DNA of 64,000 nt. It comes from Ascarosepion bandense (Eukaryota > Mollusca > Cephalopoda > Sepiida > Sepiidae). Of this stretch, positions 1 to 10,278 are shown piece after piece. Each line of letters starts with the position of its first letter. Positions within the stretch are counted from its first letter, which is position 1. The translations under genes were made by a program, and so were the position numbers. The notes below the pieces were generated by a model. That model saw only the letters and a list, made by a program, of their open reading frames with translations, was not told the origin of the DNA and ran no database searches. The stretch is taken from contig JBBBDQ010001918.1 in the NCBI GenBank assembly GCA_037127315.1, positions 1,126,001-1,190,000 on the forward strand, given 5' to 3'.

Positions 1-1
1 A

Positions 2-223
2 GACCCACCAGAGTTACAGGGTGTAATCGATTTCTATTTTTTTCTCAGATTAGATCATTATGAATCTGTTTTCGGGATGTATGAAGACATTTGTTTGGCC
101 TTGAAAAATATTGCTTCATCCATGATTGCATTAGATTTTTATCACAGCAACACACTATTTTCTCAACTATCAATTAGTTGTTCTACAGCTATTGTTTGCA
201 ATGGACATTACTCCAGGGAATGA
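2..223 (+). CDS. coding-like open stretch, possible partial exon
   Basis: A frame is open from base 2 to a TGA at 221-223 (73 codons) and has an ordinary amino-acid mix (for example DPPELQGVIDFYFFLRLDHY), unlike the Lys/Asn/Ile-rich chance frames nearby. A good acceptor-like tract ending in CTCAG lies inside it at about 42-48. I see no convincing donor before the stop, and the frame runs directly into a Tc1-like transposase scrap. It could be an exon entering from the left edge, a remnant of another mobile element, or chance. I do not recognise the protein. Confidence 0.28.
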   Translation, partial: DPPELQGVIDFYFFLRLDHYESVFGMYEDICLALKNIASSMIALDFYHSNTLFSQLSISCSTAIVCNGHYSRE

Positions 224-437
224 AAATTGTAAAGCTGCATGAACAAACTGGTAAGCCTTACAGAGAGACTGCAAATATTGCTGGTGTCAGTCTTTCAACT
301 GCACAGTCATGTCATCAAGATAAAGAAACAAACTAAATCCATCAGTCCAAAACATAAAGGAAAATGCAGCCAGAAGAGAAAAACAACACCAAGAGATGAT
401 GTATACATGTTCAGGGAAAGTGTGAAAGATCCTAGGA
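200..437 (+). pseudogene. Tc1-like transposase, N-terminal fragment
   Basis: The translation shows a Tc1-family helix-turn-helix start: IVKLHEQTGKPYRETANIAG, then a second-helix region ending VSLSTAQ. In a shifted frame it continues SPKHKGKCSQKRKTTPRDD and FRESVKDPR. At least two frame changes (near 220 and 307) are needed to follow it, and nothing of the catalytic DDE domain is present. The family binds terminal repeats and cuts and pastes DNA; this copy is a dead 5' piece. No terminal repeats were found around it. Confidence 0.6.
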
Positions 438-871
438 ATATATTATTCATTTTGTTTCAATTAATTTTCACAAGAGTGTACTTTATGAGTGAAAGCATGC
501 CAAAAATCACTAACTTATTCTCACAGAAGATTCATTGTTTTGTTAATCTTATAGATGTGTACCTGTCAATATCCTTGGGGAATTTCTGGAGGCAGTCATC
601 ACCTGTTATTCCTTACTTAAGGTGTTACCACCTTATTCTTTAAAGCATCTGATTTTTCTGATTTCAGTAAGTAATTTACATTTTCTAAAACAATCATCAA
701 TCAAACAACATAATAATTATCAATATGTATTTATTTATATATTTCCTGTCAAATTCATAATCAGAAGGAAGGTAAATCAAGTTGAATTTTTGAATGATTA
801 TTTTCTTTAGTCATTTTAATAACCTGTATAAATAAAATATCTGCATTCAAATAAAAGTAACTCCTGAGCAA
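438..871. other. AT-rich spacer, nothing recognised
   Basis: Only short AT-rich chance frames are present. No splice-flanked exon, repeat boundary or RNA gene was recognised. Confidence 0.5.
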
Positions 872-1204
872 AATGAACTGTTTAATTAATCAATTTCTTT
901 ACTCCTAAATTTCTTAGATTACCTTTTTGTTTAAGCTTTCATGTGATAAGTTTGTCTGTTAAGTGATCATCTTGCTTCAATTTTGTCTAGAAATAGGCTT
1001 TGCCATGGCTGTCTTTGTCATTCTGTTAATCTTTTTTCTTCTGATGAATATTTTCATTTCAGTGTTTTAGTAAACACATAAAAATTTTAACATGAAAAGA
1101 TATTGAGCAAATAGTGATTTTTATAATAGCAGGAGTAATCAATGAACCATAGATATGAATATGTACAAAAATATAAAGAAAATGGATTAATTAAACAGTT
1201 CATT
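872..1204. mobile_element. MITE-like segment with 20-bp inverted ends
   Basis: The ends are a perfect inverted repeat, AATGAACTGTTTAATTAATC at 872-891 and its reverse complement at 1185-1204. They enclose about 290 bp of AT-rich non-coding DNA. This is the architecture of a small non-autonomous DNA element, but I see no clear target duplication and no similarity to the other elements here, so the superfamily is unknown. Confidence 0.35.
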
Positions 1205-2031
1205 CACCTCTATTTTAGTTGTGAATTTTTTGTCTGCTTTATTGAATTTCTGTACATCATTTTAAGATTTTTGTTTCACTGTATCTATTAAAACTGTCTA
1301 AGAATTGTCTTCATTTTTGAGGGCATAGGTACACTAGTAGAATATAAAATCTTATTCTTCTGTTCAGTCATTTCTATGCAGAAATAGCTTTTTTCATCAA
1401 AACAATACATTTTTCATGAATTATTTTATAAGCCAATATCTATTATAACTCCCAAATATCTCTTAAAATTTTCAGTGAGCAATTTTCAAGCCTCTCTTAG
1501 CATATCCAAACACCTATAGGCATATTAATATAATCCTGAAGATAATGACATATAGAGCATTAAAATGGTCAATTACTGTACCATTCCAGTAAGTACCTGA
1601 TACCTATCCTCTACCTGCTCAGTCTTCACTTTCCAGTTTCAATAATCCAAAATCATCTCTGTCTCCTTATGGGTGTCAAAGTATTTCCCACCAAACAACA
1701 CCTTTCTCACAGACATGCCTTTTGTTGCTCTATCACTATTTCTATGGAAAGTTTTCAGATTAACTATATTCCTTACTTTCACCAGTTATAACCTTCATGG
1801 CTACCCCCCAACTCCACCTGTGCCATGCATATTGTAGCCAACCACCCTCATTACCTTCATATTCCATTGGTGAGATGTAAGTTCCACTCAAGTTGCTTCT
1901 TCCCACAAACCATTGCCATGAGTTACCAACTCCCAAGTAGAAGCTTCCCTTATTAGTACAATCTTAACTGTTATCTTCCTCACATATCTGTATAAACCAT
2001 GCTTCTTATTTTGCAACCCTCTCCATCAAGT
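1205..2031. other. intron-like spacer, C/T-rich toward the right
   Basis: No gene or known repeat is recognised. The right half (about 1570-2030) is pyrimidine-rich and may be the eroded upstream part of the LINE tail that follows the CTAT repeat. Confidence 0.4.
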
Positions 2032-2033
2032 TG

Positions 2034-2091
<58 letters not shown>

Positions 2092-2092
2092 A
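2032..2092. repeat. (CTAT)n microsatellite
   Basis: About 15 uninterrupted copies of the tetranucleotide CTAT/ATCT. Confidence 0.97.
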
Positions 2093-2094
2093 AC

Positions 2095-2490
2095 TTGAAT
2101 TTTTTTTTGTTACTACTCTAGCAGCTTCTTTTTTTGCACTTCCCACCTGCGGAACTCTCTTTCATATACTTGCTTCCCTGACAGCTATAATCTCCAAGAG
2201 TTTAAATGCAACATCAATTGCCATTTCTTATCTCGTTAACTCCTATTCTTTTTTTATCCTTTCCTCAACAGACCCTGTATCTTGCTCTTCTTCCCTTTTA
2301 TTCTACTCTCATGTAACTCTCTTCATACCAGAATTCTCATCTTTCTCTTATCCATTTTCACACTCCCTGTAACTGGTTCTTCTTTCTCTTTGCTCTCATC
2401 TTATGTAACCTTTCAATCTCCTCTTATGTATCCCCCTATGCACCAGTGGCAGTACTGCCTTGCTTGGGGTGAAACGATTATAAAAAAAAA
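2095..2490 (+). mobile_element. LINE 3' tail, Jockey/CR1 group
   Basis: Decayed translation resembles the C-terminal end of Jockey/CR1-group reverse transcriptases: a 'hydrophobic-LRNSL...CFPDSYNLQ-FKCNIN' block at about 2125-2210. The non-coding tail ends GCCTTGCTTGGGGTGAAACG followed by ATTA and an A-run at 2456-2493. The same tail recurs at least six more times in the window in both orientations. This copy is 5'-truncated with no catalytic domain. Confidence 0.55.
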
Positions 2491-2778
2491 AGGTTTACCC
2501 AACACAAGAGCAAGAATCCATTCAAGGTAAAGTTGCTGAATGAGGTTGTTACATAGACATAAGAGGAGAATGTGCAGATTATATGTACAGTAGTAGTGAT
2601 TCCTCCTCTCAGGAATCTGTTTCACAAACTATCAATTCTGAAATAAATAAACTATAAACTGTTGATTTGATCAACTATAAACCTACATAATATTTTTCAT
2701 TTATGTTGAAGCTTGTGTACATAGGTTCTACCACATATGCAAATTATGTGTAATGTGGTGAAATATAAGTTTCTGTAT

Positions 2779-3257
2779 ATGAAGTATGATCAAAAGAGAT
2801 ATCTGTACTGGTGTTAAAAAAAGAAAATTATACCGCATATCAATTCGGAAACCACACACTTTATCCAGCATAGTTTCCATTGATGAAAGCATTCTTGGAA
2901 CTTATTTTTTAAAATAGCAAGCAGCTACCTTGTCACATTCTCTTGAATTTTCTTGTTGTTTTGAAATCTTCTTTTCAAGTAGGATTTGGTTACTGAAGAG
3001 GAAAAAGTCACAATAGACAAGATCTGGGGAATGTTGTGTTTGACCAAAAACTGCTTCACAAGCTATGGTCACTGATGGTGTGGTGAGATGACCACACTCT
3101 ACACACTTTCCTTCTTGGCACTGGAAGTGAGAGTGTTATAACTTAGTGTGTATCTGTGACAAAGTTCAAGATTAATCACTGCAAAACTGTTTAATTCTGC
3201 ATACTTTAGCTCAATTACCATAGCAACAGTCCGGATACTTTTTTGATCAGACCTCAT
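2779..3257 (-). mobile_element. mariner-type deletion derivative
   Basis: Inverted ends match over about 29 bp (ATGAAGTATGATCAAAAGAG at the left; ATGAGGTCTGATCAAAAAAG inward from the right). On the minus strand the translation retains the transposase C-terminus: KRRFQNNKKIQENVTR, then NKFQECFHQWKLCWIKCVVS. The earlier part of the gene is missing, so the element is an internally deleted 479-bp relic. The family assignment rests on recognising this C-terminal pattern of mariner-like transposases. Confidence 0.55.
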
Positions 3258-3800
3258 AAACAGGCCAAAATGCTGTATTATGCAGTTATTTCATTTGTCA
3301 CTTTATTGCTGCCAGTGTGAATATTACCGCTGATAATATTGTGTTTGCTACTAATATTTTGTTTCACTATCGTATCACTTAGTCTGACAAGATTCAGGCT
3401 TCTGTATCTTATTTCAGTTCATGTTTTGCTTTGTGAATCGCTTAGCCATTAGTAGTTCTTATTTTTATTTGCACAGCTCTTTTATAAGTGATCTTGTAGG
3501 TGTCAGAATTTTTGTTGATGTATTCAGAGCTGGTATGACGTAAACATTAAAGAATTTTTCAAAGTTTTTGCTATTTTATTTTGAAACTAAACATTACAGC
3601 TATAATAATAAAACCTGTATCTTAAAATAACTTTAAGCTTTACAATGTCGCATTGTAATCATCTTTGGCTTGGACAATGCAGTAGTTGTTTGGTGGGTTG
3701 ATTTTGTTTAGTGTTATATCAACCTCTGTGGTTTATTTAATGCAAAATTTAAATATTTCAAATATAATTTTATGGCTTAAGCAAATTTGTATGCCTTCAA
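3258..3800. other. spacer with a short dispersed repeat
   Basis: Contains at about 3680-3765 a GGTTGATTTTGTTTA...ATATCAACCTC...TTTAATG segment that recurs at about 46415-46500 (reverse) and 63915-63990. Otherwise nothing is recognised. Confidence 0.4.
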
Positions 3801-4130
3801 CTACAAATAAAATATATTGTTGGTCATTTTGTTATAATATGTATTATTAGTAATTCTATTTTAAACAATTATTGCTGGTCATTTTACTATAAATAGGTAT
3901 TATTGGTAATTTTGCAATAAATTGGTATTGCTGGTAACTTTAAATATAAAAATGCATTGCTAGTATTTTTTACTATAGAAATGTACTGTCATAGTGTTTT
4001 CTTTGAGGTTCAGTATTAGAGCTGGGATCCTAGTAGGTGCTACCACCCTGGGTCAAGGTACAGCAAGAACAACTGCAATTCAGATTACACGCAGCTCAGA
4101 TCCTTCAATCCTTCAATCCCTTAATCTCAA
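3800..4130 (+). repeat. dispersed repeat: short minisatellite plus conserved tail
   Basis: Five or six degenerate copies of a roughly 28-30 bp unit (TATTGCTGGTAATTTTACTATAAA-type) at 3815-3990 lead into a conserved block, AGCTGGGATCCTAGTAGGTG CTACCACC. The same composite recurs at 29650-29935 (plus) and 26379-26770 (minus), so it is a mobile or formerly mobile family. A core minisatellite next to a unique block recalls MINE/pearl-type, Helitron-related elements of molluscs; that link is inference only. Confidence 0.45.
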
Positions 4131-4515
4131 TGTGGTATTAAAAGAATTTAAAGACAATTTTTGTATACAAAAGCATTGGTTCATTCAGAATATGACCTAC
4201 TTAAAACTTTTAAGGAAATGTTTATTTCTTCACAAAACATTATCTCTTGTGAATTATATATTAAAAAAATGTAAATTAATTTTGTATAATATGAATTTAT
4301 TTTGTATAATATGAATGACTTAATGTTTTTAATATTATTTAATTGTGTAATATATTTAGTAGGGTGACTTAATCACAGCTCAGCATATTATTCAAAAGAA
4401 CACTTCAATTCTAATCTGAATCTCTAGGATAAGACATTATTACTATTTACATTTAGACTATTCTCATCTTTGTTATTGCAACATTTCAGCCATTGTGACA
4501 ATTTTGTTTTTGACA
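4131..4515. other. AT-rich spacer
   Basis: Nothing recognised apart from a short direct duplication of TTTATTTTGTATAATATGAA near 4275-4313. Confidence 0.4.
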
Positions 4516-5075
4516 GGATCTATCTTACACCTTTATAAAGTTATTATTTATTGCATTGAATATTGCTATCATATCTGGTAAGTTCTGCTAAGTATTTAGA
4601 AAGTTTTTCTAAAATTCAAAGAAGAATCTGAAATGTTACCATTTCTGACCTGGCATCTCAGCTTCAGTTACTTTCTCAACACTATAATCTTTTCTATAAA
4701 TATTTTCAATTGTAATTCTAATTATTCTGATACACTTTTCTCTTTGATACCTCAATTTTACAAATTTAAGTACAGTACTAGATTGACAGTTATGTTTCGT
4801 TATTTTACTGTTGAAATTGATAAATATAACTGTAAGTTCTATTCTGATAGTTTCTTCTACTACATTTTCTCCTTGTGGAACTCTCTTCTAGCTTCTTGTC
4901 AACTACAATCTTCAAAAATTTAAATTCTAGGTCAATCATCATCATCTGTCAACTTGAATCCTGTTCTTTTATTGTCTTTTGCACTCAATATTTTTTGCAA
5001 ATTTCTTCATTCTCAGTAACCCCTCGCATTTTAGTGGCTTTATTACCTTGTTTGATTAAAAAAAAAAAGGTTCAA
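4516..5075 (+). mobile_element. LINE 3' end, Jockey/CR1 group
   Basis: The translation in shifting frames follows the post-catalytic C-terminus of Jockey/CR1-group RTs: 'IEYCYHI-W', then 'LASQLQLLSQ', 'FYKFKYSTRLTV', 'RYFTVEIDKYNCKFYSDSFF' and 'LWNSLLASC'. It ends in the family's non-coding tail and an A-run at 5054-5068. It is a 5'-truncated, multiply frameshifted copy, as is usual for LINE insertions. A second copy lies tail-to-tail at 5217-5685. Confidence 0.65.
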
Positions 5076-5216
5076 AATTATGATTATCAGCAGCTTGTGA
5101 AAATGTAGAATTTTATTACATTTCGTGATGCCAAACTGATTTTATTACAATTATATTTCTTATTGTCATTAACATGTATTTTAAAATAAGCTGTACCCTT
5201 TTATTTTCTTCTAATT

Positions 5217-5685
5217 GATTTCACCCCAAACAAGGCAGTAAAGTTACTAAGACACAAGCGGTTACTGGGTGTGGAAGAGTTAGGAACAGATATATTACTA
5301 ATGAGCAGGAATAGAAAAGTGTAATCATGAAGACAGTAGATAGCAATTAACATTGCATTTAAATTTTTGAAGATTAAACTTGGCTAGAAAGCATAGAGCC
5401 AGAAGAAATCCACAAGCCAGAAGTGCAAGAAAAGAAACTGTTAGTATAGAACTTATAGCTCTCTCTATCCAGCGCAACTGTAATCTAGTACTGCACTTAA
5501 ATTTTAAAAAATTTCAGTACCATAGCAATGAGCTTATCTGAACAAATACTATGAAAGTATTTATAGAAAAGACAGGAAGGCAACCATATTGCAGTGGGAA
5601 AATGACTAAAGCCAAGTTACCAGATCAGGATTGAAAATATTACAGATTTTTCCTTGCATTTTATCAAGCAGCTCAAAATAAATAA
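5217..5685 (-). mobile_element. LINE 3' end, reverse copy, Jockey/CR1 group
   Basis: The plus strand begins TTTCACCCCAAACAAGGCAG, the complement of the family tail. Reading leftward, the minus strand carries the decayed 'LDKMQ-KICNIF-PDLVTWL' and '-FKCSTRLQLRWIE'-type blocks of the RT C-terminus. It faces the plus-strand copy ending at 5075, so two insertions of one family are arranged tail-to-tail about 140 bp apart. Confidence 0.6.
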
Positions 5686-6385
5686 TAGGGATATTAGCAG
5701 TGATTTATATTATTTTCAGATAGAGTGTATCTGTAAAGGAAGAAAATTAATTAAAAAAAAAAACAAGAAGAAAACTAATCCTAGCCAATGCATTTGTCTT
5801 CTGAGTTATTTTAACAAGACAATAGCATTTATTTGGTTGCACATGTATTTATACAAAAGTAAGGATCATGTGTTTATCAAGGCTTTTAAATCTGAAATTG
5901 TTCATGAATGTTTGTCAGGTGGTTGAAAGGTTAGTCAAAGCCTGGCAAAAAGTGAGTGAGCAATATTCAAGAATATATTTTTAAGTGAATATTGTTCAAA
6001 TTGTGTTTAGATTGTTATGGGATGTATGTTCTGTACATTTTCAAAAACATGATGTAATAGTTTTAACTGATTTTTTTAAAACATATTTCTGGTTGTAAAA
6101 CAATTACTGCTTTCCCAAGCAAACATGCAAAACAACAAATATGTTGAAAAATCAAAAGAAAATTTTTAAATTCATTACCTCATACTTTAGATGTACAGCA
6201 CATACATAAATTCTATACCATAACAAGCTAATTGATTTTTCAGTATCTTTCTGTGGTAGCACATTACTGTTACTTCCATTCTTCTCTTCAACTGTGAAAA
6301 GATTCTCCAGCATTCACTTCCATAAAAGAGGAGTGATATTACATAACAATTTAACATTTTTTTTTGTTTCTAATAAATTTTTTCC
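5686..6385. other. AT-rich spacer
   Basis: No coding or repeat boundary was recognised. The frames present are short and Lys/Asn-rich. Confidence 0.4.
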
Positions 6386-6655
6386 TCTTTCTTAGTATTT
6401 TTATTCAGCTTTTCAACTGCATCTTTCATTAATCACTTTCTCACTGACATGACATAGCTTCTTTGTCTTTTTAATAAATATTTTCATGGTAATTGTTTTG
6501 ATGAGCTGTTCTCCTTTGTACCTCAACTCTATAAATTTAAGCATATTACTAGATTGGCAACTAGGTCTCACCATTTTTACTGTTGAACTAGCTTGATGCA
6601 ACCAAGAGTTCTATTCTTATAGTTTCTTTTCTTGTCTGTGGAATTATGGAGTAAA
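6386..6655 (+). mobile_element. LINE C-terminal fragment, Jockey/CR1 group
   Basis: It resembles the same family as 4516-5075: 'TELLSPLYLNSINLSILLDWQ', 'SHHFYC-TSLMQPRVLFL-FLFLSVEL' with matching nucleotides (TTCTCACTGACATGACATAG; CCTCAACTCTATAAATTTAA). There is no poly-A end, so both sides are truncated or eroded. Confidence 0.5.
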
Positions 6656-6664
6656 ATGATTAAA

Positions 6665-6805
6665 AAAAATGTGCATTCAAATTTTGTCACATTTTCTATC
6701 CTCTGTTAAAACACTTTGCAGATATCTAAACTTCTACACTTGTTTGGTGTACACATCTCCAATTTGTATTTTGCATCTTGGGTTTTTTCTTAATCAACTA
6801 ATGTA
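6665..6805 (-). mobile_element. RTE-type LINE fragment
   Basis: The minus strand reads KKPKMQNTNWRCVHQT and VLTEDRKCDK in shifted frames. This matches the post-catalytic 'QIGD-IKQVQKFKYLGSVLTEDGK' block that is better preserved in the RTE copy at 17790-20840. Confidence 0.45.
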
Positions 6806-7537
6806 GATGAAATTTTCTGGATTTATTAATATAAATGAAACAGGCTTAGATTCCTCTATAATGCACCACTCATTTCACTAAGTATCAGGGGCATCCAGCA
6901 TTGCCCTACATTCATACATGAACAGCACTTTTTGAAAAAACAGTTTCATATACCTACTGTTTGACTCAGCTGAAATGATAGAAAACAAGATTTTTTATTC
7001 TTTTATTTCAGTGGCAGTCTTGTGCATCTCAAAACCAGAATAATTCATCATCACCTAGTAAGTATATTTTTTTTTTTACCATATTCATTAAAGATCAGTT
7101 CAGATTATGACTAAATGATAAGAAAATAAGAGTAAAAAATAAAAGGTTCTTTTATTTTCAGATATCTTCACTTTGGAGTTCAGAAAAAATTCCTTAACCA
7201 TAACACAGAGCAGACATTCCCAACCTTTTTTTGCATCATTGCTCACTTTCATATGTAAAAGAATTTTCTACTATCCAACTGTACAGTAAATATTCAAAAG
7301 CATACTAAAATTGTTCGGTAAAAGTTTGTTACTAATTCATTTACTGATACATTAAAAAATAGCAAAGGGAAGTAACAAATAACTCTGACAAGTGCTTCTA
7401 CTACTGTATTAAAGAATGAATGAAAGCAAACTATATATTATATACAAGTGTACCTATGCTGTCAAAAATGATGGCAAAATATTTGAGAGGATTATTAGCT
7501 GTTTCCTCACAGGTTATCCCCTCTGAACATGATGGGG

Positions 7538-7540
<3 letters not shown>
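6806..7540. other. intron-like spacer around a small exon
   Basis: Apart from the candidate exon at 7012-7057, only AT-rich non-coding sequence is seen. A second acceptor-like tract (TCTTTTATTTTCAG) ends at about 7162 but has no paired donor. Confidence 0.4.
7012..7057 (+). CDS. candidate exon 1 of unidentified multi-exon gene
   Basis: A 46-nt segment is preceded by an excellent acceptor (TTCTTTTATTTCAG at 6998-7011) and followed by a near-consensus donor (A|GTAAGTAT at 7058). Read from its first base it encodes WQSCASQNQNNSSSP plus one base. That leftover A joins TA at the start of the 29402 segment to make an Ile codon without a stop, and the later candidate exons are also phase-compatible. 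The next segment would be 22 kb downstream, plausible for a cephalopod-size intron. The Ser/Asn/Gln-rich peptide gives no functional clue. A second frame is also open, so transcript evidence is decisive. Confidence 0.45.

Positions 7541-7585
<45 letters not shown>
7541..7585. repeat. (TA)n tract at Penelope element 5' junction
   Basis: About 22 TA units directly abut the first recognisable codons of the Penelope-like element. (TA)n tracts also mark the ends of the copies at 21440-22018 and 61361. Confidence 0.95.
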
Positions 7586-7588
<3 letters not shown>

Positions 7589-9111
7589 CAGCCCGGCTAC
7601 CTTTATGGAAATGTAAAAATCCATAAAAAAGATCATCCCCTCCGACCTATCATTTCTCAAATACCCACACCAATATATAACCTTTCCAAAACACTTAACA
7701 AACTCATTACTCCCTATCTTCCTGGTAAATATAGTATTAATTCCACAGACGAATTTTTACAGATTCTCCATTCCGTAAAACCTAAGAATCAAATAATTGC
7801 ATCTTTGGATGTCCAAAACTTATTCACAAATGTTCCCGTCCAGGAAACAATTGACATCATTATCCGTGATGTATACAATCATGCTACTCTCCCATCAATC
7901 AATATTAAACCCATTATATTAAAAAAACCTATTATTAGCATGCACCAGACAAGTACCCTTTCACGATCCCTTAGGCAATATTTATACACAAGTAAATGGT
8001 ATTGCGATGGGATCTCCTTTAGGTCCCCTCTTTTCTAATTATTATATGGCAAATCTAGAAAATAAAATAATTAATGACAACAATAAACCCTCTATATATG
8101 TAAGATACATAGATGACATCTTTGTTTTAGCTAAGAATATCGATCAAATTAAATATCTTAAAAACAAATTTGAAAGTCACTCCGTCCTCAAATTTACATT
8201 AGAACTTAATATTAATAACAAACTCCCATTCCTTGATGTATTCATTGATTCTAGCACACATAAATTTACTACTTCTCTATATAGGAAACCAACTAGCATA
8301 AATTCATGTCTTCTTAATTATAATAGTGAATGCCCCCAACGATATAAGTTAGCTGTTATAAAAAAACTTACTTCAACGCACACAAATGATATCTTCTTCC
8401 AAATCTATATTTTATAAAGAATTACACAACATTAAGCAAACACTAGTCAATAATGGATTTCCTAACTCTGTTATTGATCAACAAATTAAAATGTATCTCA
8501 ACAAACTTAACAATAGCTCTAACAATAATGATAATATTAATAACAATGGTTTACATAAAAATAAACATAACACTATTAACTTATACTATTGCAACCAAAT
8601 ACATTATAATTATAAACAAGATGAAAAAACTCTCAAAAACATAATACGTAGAAATGTTAAACCAGTGGAAAGTAATAATCAAATTAAACTCATTACATAT
8701 TATAAAAAGTTTAAAACAATTGACCTCATAGTTTATAATAACCCAACAAACACTAAACTAAATTCTCTACAAAAAACCAATGTAGTGTACCAATTTACAT
8801 GCCCATTCAGAGATTGCATCTCTGATACTAATCAAAAACCTAGTACATATATTGGTTTTACTACAATCATGCTCTCCCGTAGATTTACATGTCATTTTTC
8901 TGATCAGAGTACTATTAAACAACATTTCTCTGAAAAACATAAACATGTAGGTAATATCAGACAGATTTTGGTCAACAATACGGTGATCCTTACTCATACA
9001 CACGGTAAGAGGAACCTGCAGATATTGGAGGCCATGTACATCAAATCTAAACAACCAACACTCAATAAAATCAACTTTAAAACAGGAAATAACATATTAC
9101 ATTGCATTTGA
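7586..9111 (+). pseudogene. Penelope-like element RT plus GIY-YIG endonuclease (family A)
   Basis: Encodes the C-terminal three quarters of a Penelope-like polyprotein, which reverse-transcribes its RNA at a nick made by its own GIY-YIG nuclease. Visible in order: an RT entry region (YLYGNVKIHK), motif A (IIASLDVQNLFTNVPVQETI, catalytic Asp), motif B (NGIAMGSPLGPLFSNYYMA), motif C (YVRYIDDIFVLA, YIDD box), LPFLDVFID, a linker, a Cys pair (FTCPFRDC), the GIY-YIG core (STYIGFTTI) with SRRFTCH, and a terminal EAMYIKSKQPTLNKI ending in TGA. Two frameshifts (about 7940, inside the motif A-B interval, and about 8390, before the linker) inactivate it. The 5' part is missing and replaced by (TA)n. 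Decay is modest, so the insertion is fairly young. Confidence 0.87.
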
Positions 9112-9505
9112 CTACATGGTTTTGTTGTCATTTCACGCTATCCCGCGGTGTGACGTCATAAAACCGCATTGCAAACTTAAGAACTGCGTTTATTATTTTT
9201 GGTAACTGTTGCCGTTGCCAAGCGGAGTTTTATGTCAACACAAAATAAAATTGTCGGTGATGGTGGATTTTATAATATTTCAGTTTAAACAACCTCTCTG
9301 AAGATGGTTCATGTGTGCTGAAACCTTAGAAGAAAACCAATAAATAATTATCCAAATGTTGGAGAATTTTTGTCTTTATTTTCAACTGAAATTAAAGCAA
9401 AAATACGACGTTTAGAACGGCTCATGATTAAACATAATAGACATTCATTGTCTCTTATATTTAACAGCATATGTTTAGAAATTACTTACTGCCTCGATAT
9501 ACTAA
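9112..9505 (+). mobile_element. Penelope family A 3' region followed by a displaced N-terminus
   Basis: After the endonuclease stop comes an untranslated stretch with a hammerhead-like motif (CTGAAGA ... GCTGAAAC at 9301-9328). The frame starting near 9370 then encodes LFSTEIKAKIRRLERLMIKH and more, a basic segment that looks like the start of the element's own ORF. It stops at CTGCCTCGATATACT just before another (TA)n tract. The minus-strand copy at 21440-22018 has the same order and the same end point. This fits the permuted or tandem pseudo-LTR structure known for Penelope-like elements. Confidence 0.7.
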
Positions 9506-9733
9506 ATATATATATATATATATACATGCACAAATACACAACAGTCTTTATTATAATAGAGAAGATATATATATTCTTCACAACTTGATGACATAATTAT
9601 TACAAAAAATAAAACAATAAGGTACTTTTAAAGAGCAAACACACAGCAAGAGCTTTCAAAACTGGCCGTAAAGAGAATGAACTGAGCCAATGCTGCCTCA
9701 CTATTGTCATTTCCTCCATGAGCATGACAGGCG

Positions 9734-9764
<31 letters not shown>

Positions 9765-10270
9765 CATTTGAAAAACTATTTGAATGTTAATGACCCTTCT
9801 CAAAACAATACCAAAATAATTGAGTGGGGAGATATTTATAAAATGAAAGTAATAGCAATAAAGTAGTAAGAGGCAGGTAACATTTCATCTGTGAAATAAA
9901 GTTTAGAGGATGAAAAATAATTCATCACCTACATGGCTGTGTAAGCACTTTTGAAGTCTTTTGAGTTTAGACAGTATTGAGCAGTACTGGCCCAGATGTA
10001 CTTGAATATTTATTGATATTTGTATTTTTCATTTACAGTATAATTCACCATGTACAAGTTCCGGGGACCACTCAAAGTAGAGGTTTATGTTAAGGGGTAG
10101 TTTATATGAATAAGAGGAGAAGATAATGGTTAACTCAAGACTTAAAATGATCAAGGTTGTAGTGATCATGGGAAACATCCTCTTAGAAGTTTGTTCTATA
10201 GAGCAATGTTTTCAGGAAGAAGCTGTTTGAGTGAAAGTTCTTGCTAATGAAATTCAGAGGGAGTGTAGGT
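9506..10270. other. microsatellite-rich spacer
   Basis: Contains (TA)n at about 9507-9524 and 9735-9761 with a short coding-like minus-strand frame between them (9600-9803). This frame is not recognised and partly reads through TA repeats, so I do not call it a gene. Confidence 0.4.
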
Positions 10271-10278
10271 GATGCAGT

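Noticed and set aside
4633..4923. Hydrophobic plus-strand frame as a membrane protein gene
   Set aside because: It coincides with the LINE C-terminus; family comparison explains it.
7420..7626. Frames reading through (TA)n as Tyr-Ile repeats (also near 9600, 21401, 42665)
   Set aside because: Microsatellite translation, not protein.
8767..9054. Minus-strand 95-codon frame, with a similar one at 21895-22116
   Set aside because: Antisense shadow of the Penelope endonuclease; the sense strand carries the recognisable GIY-YIG motifs.
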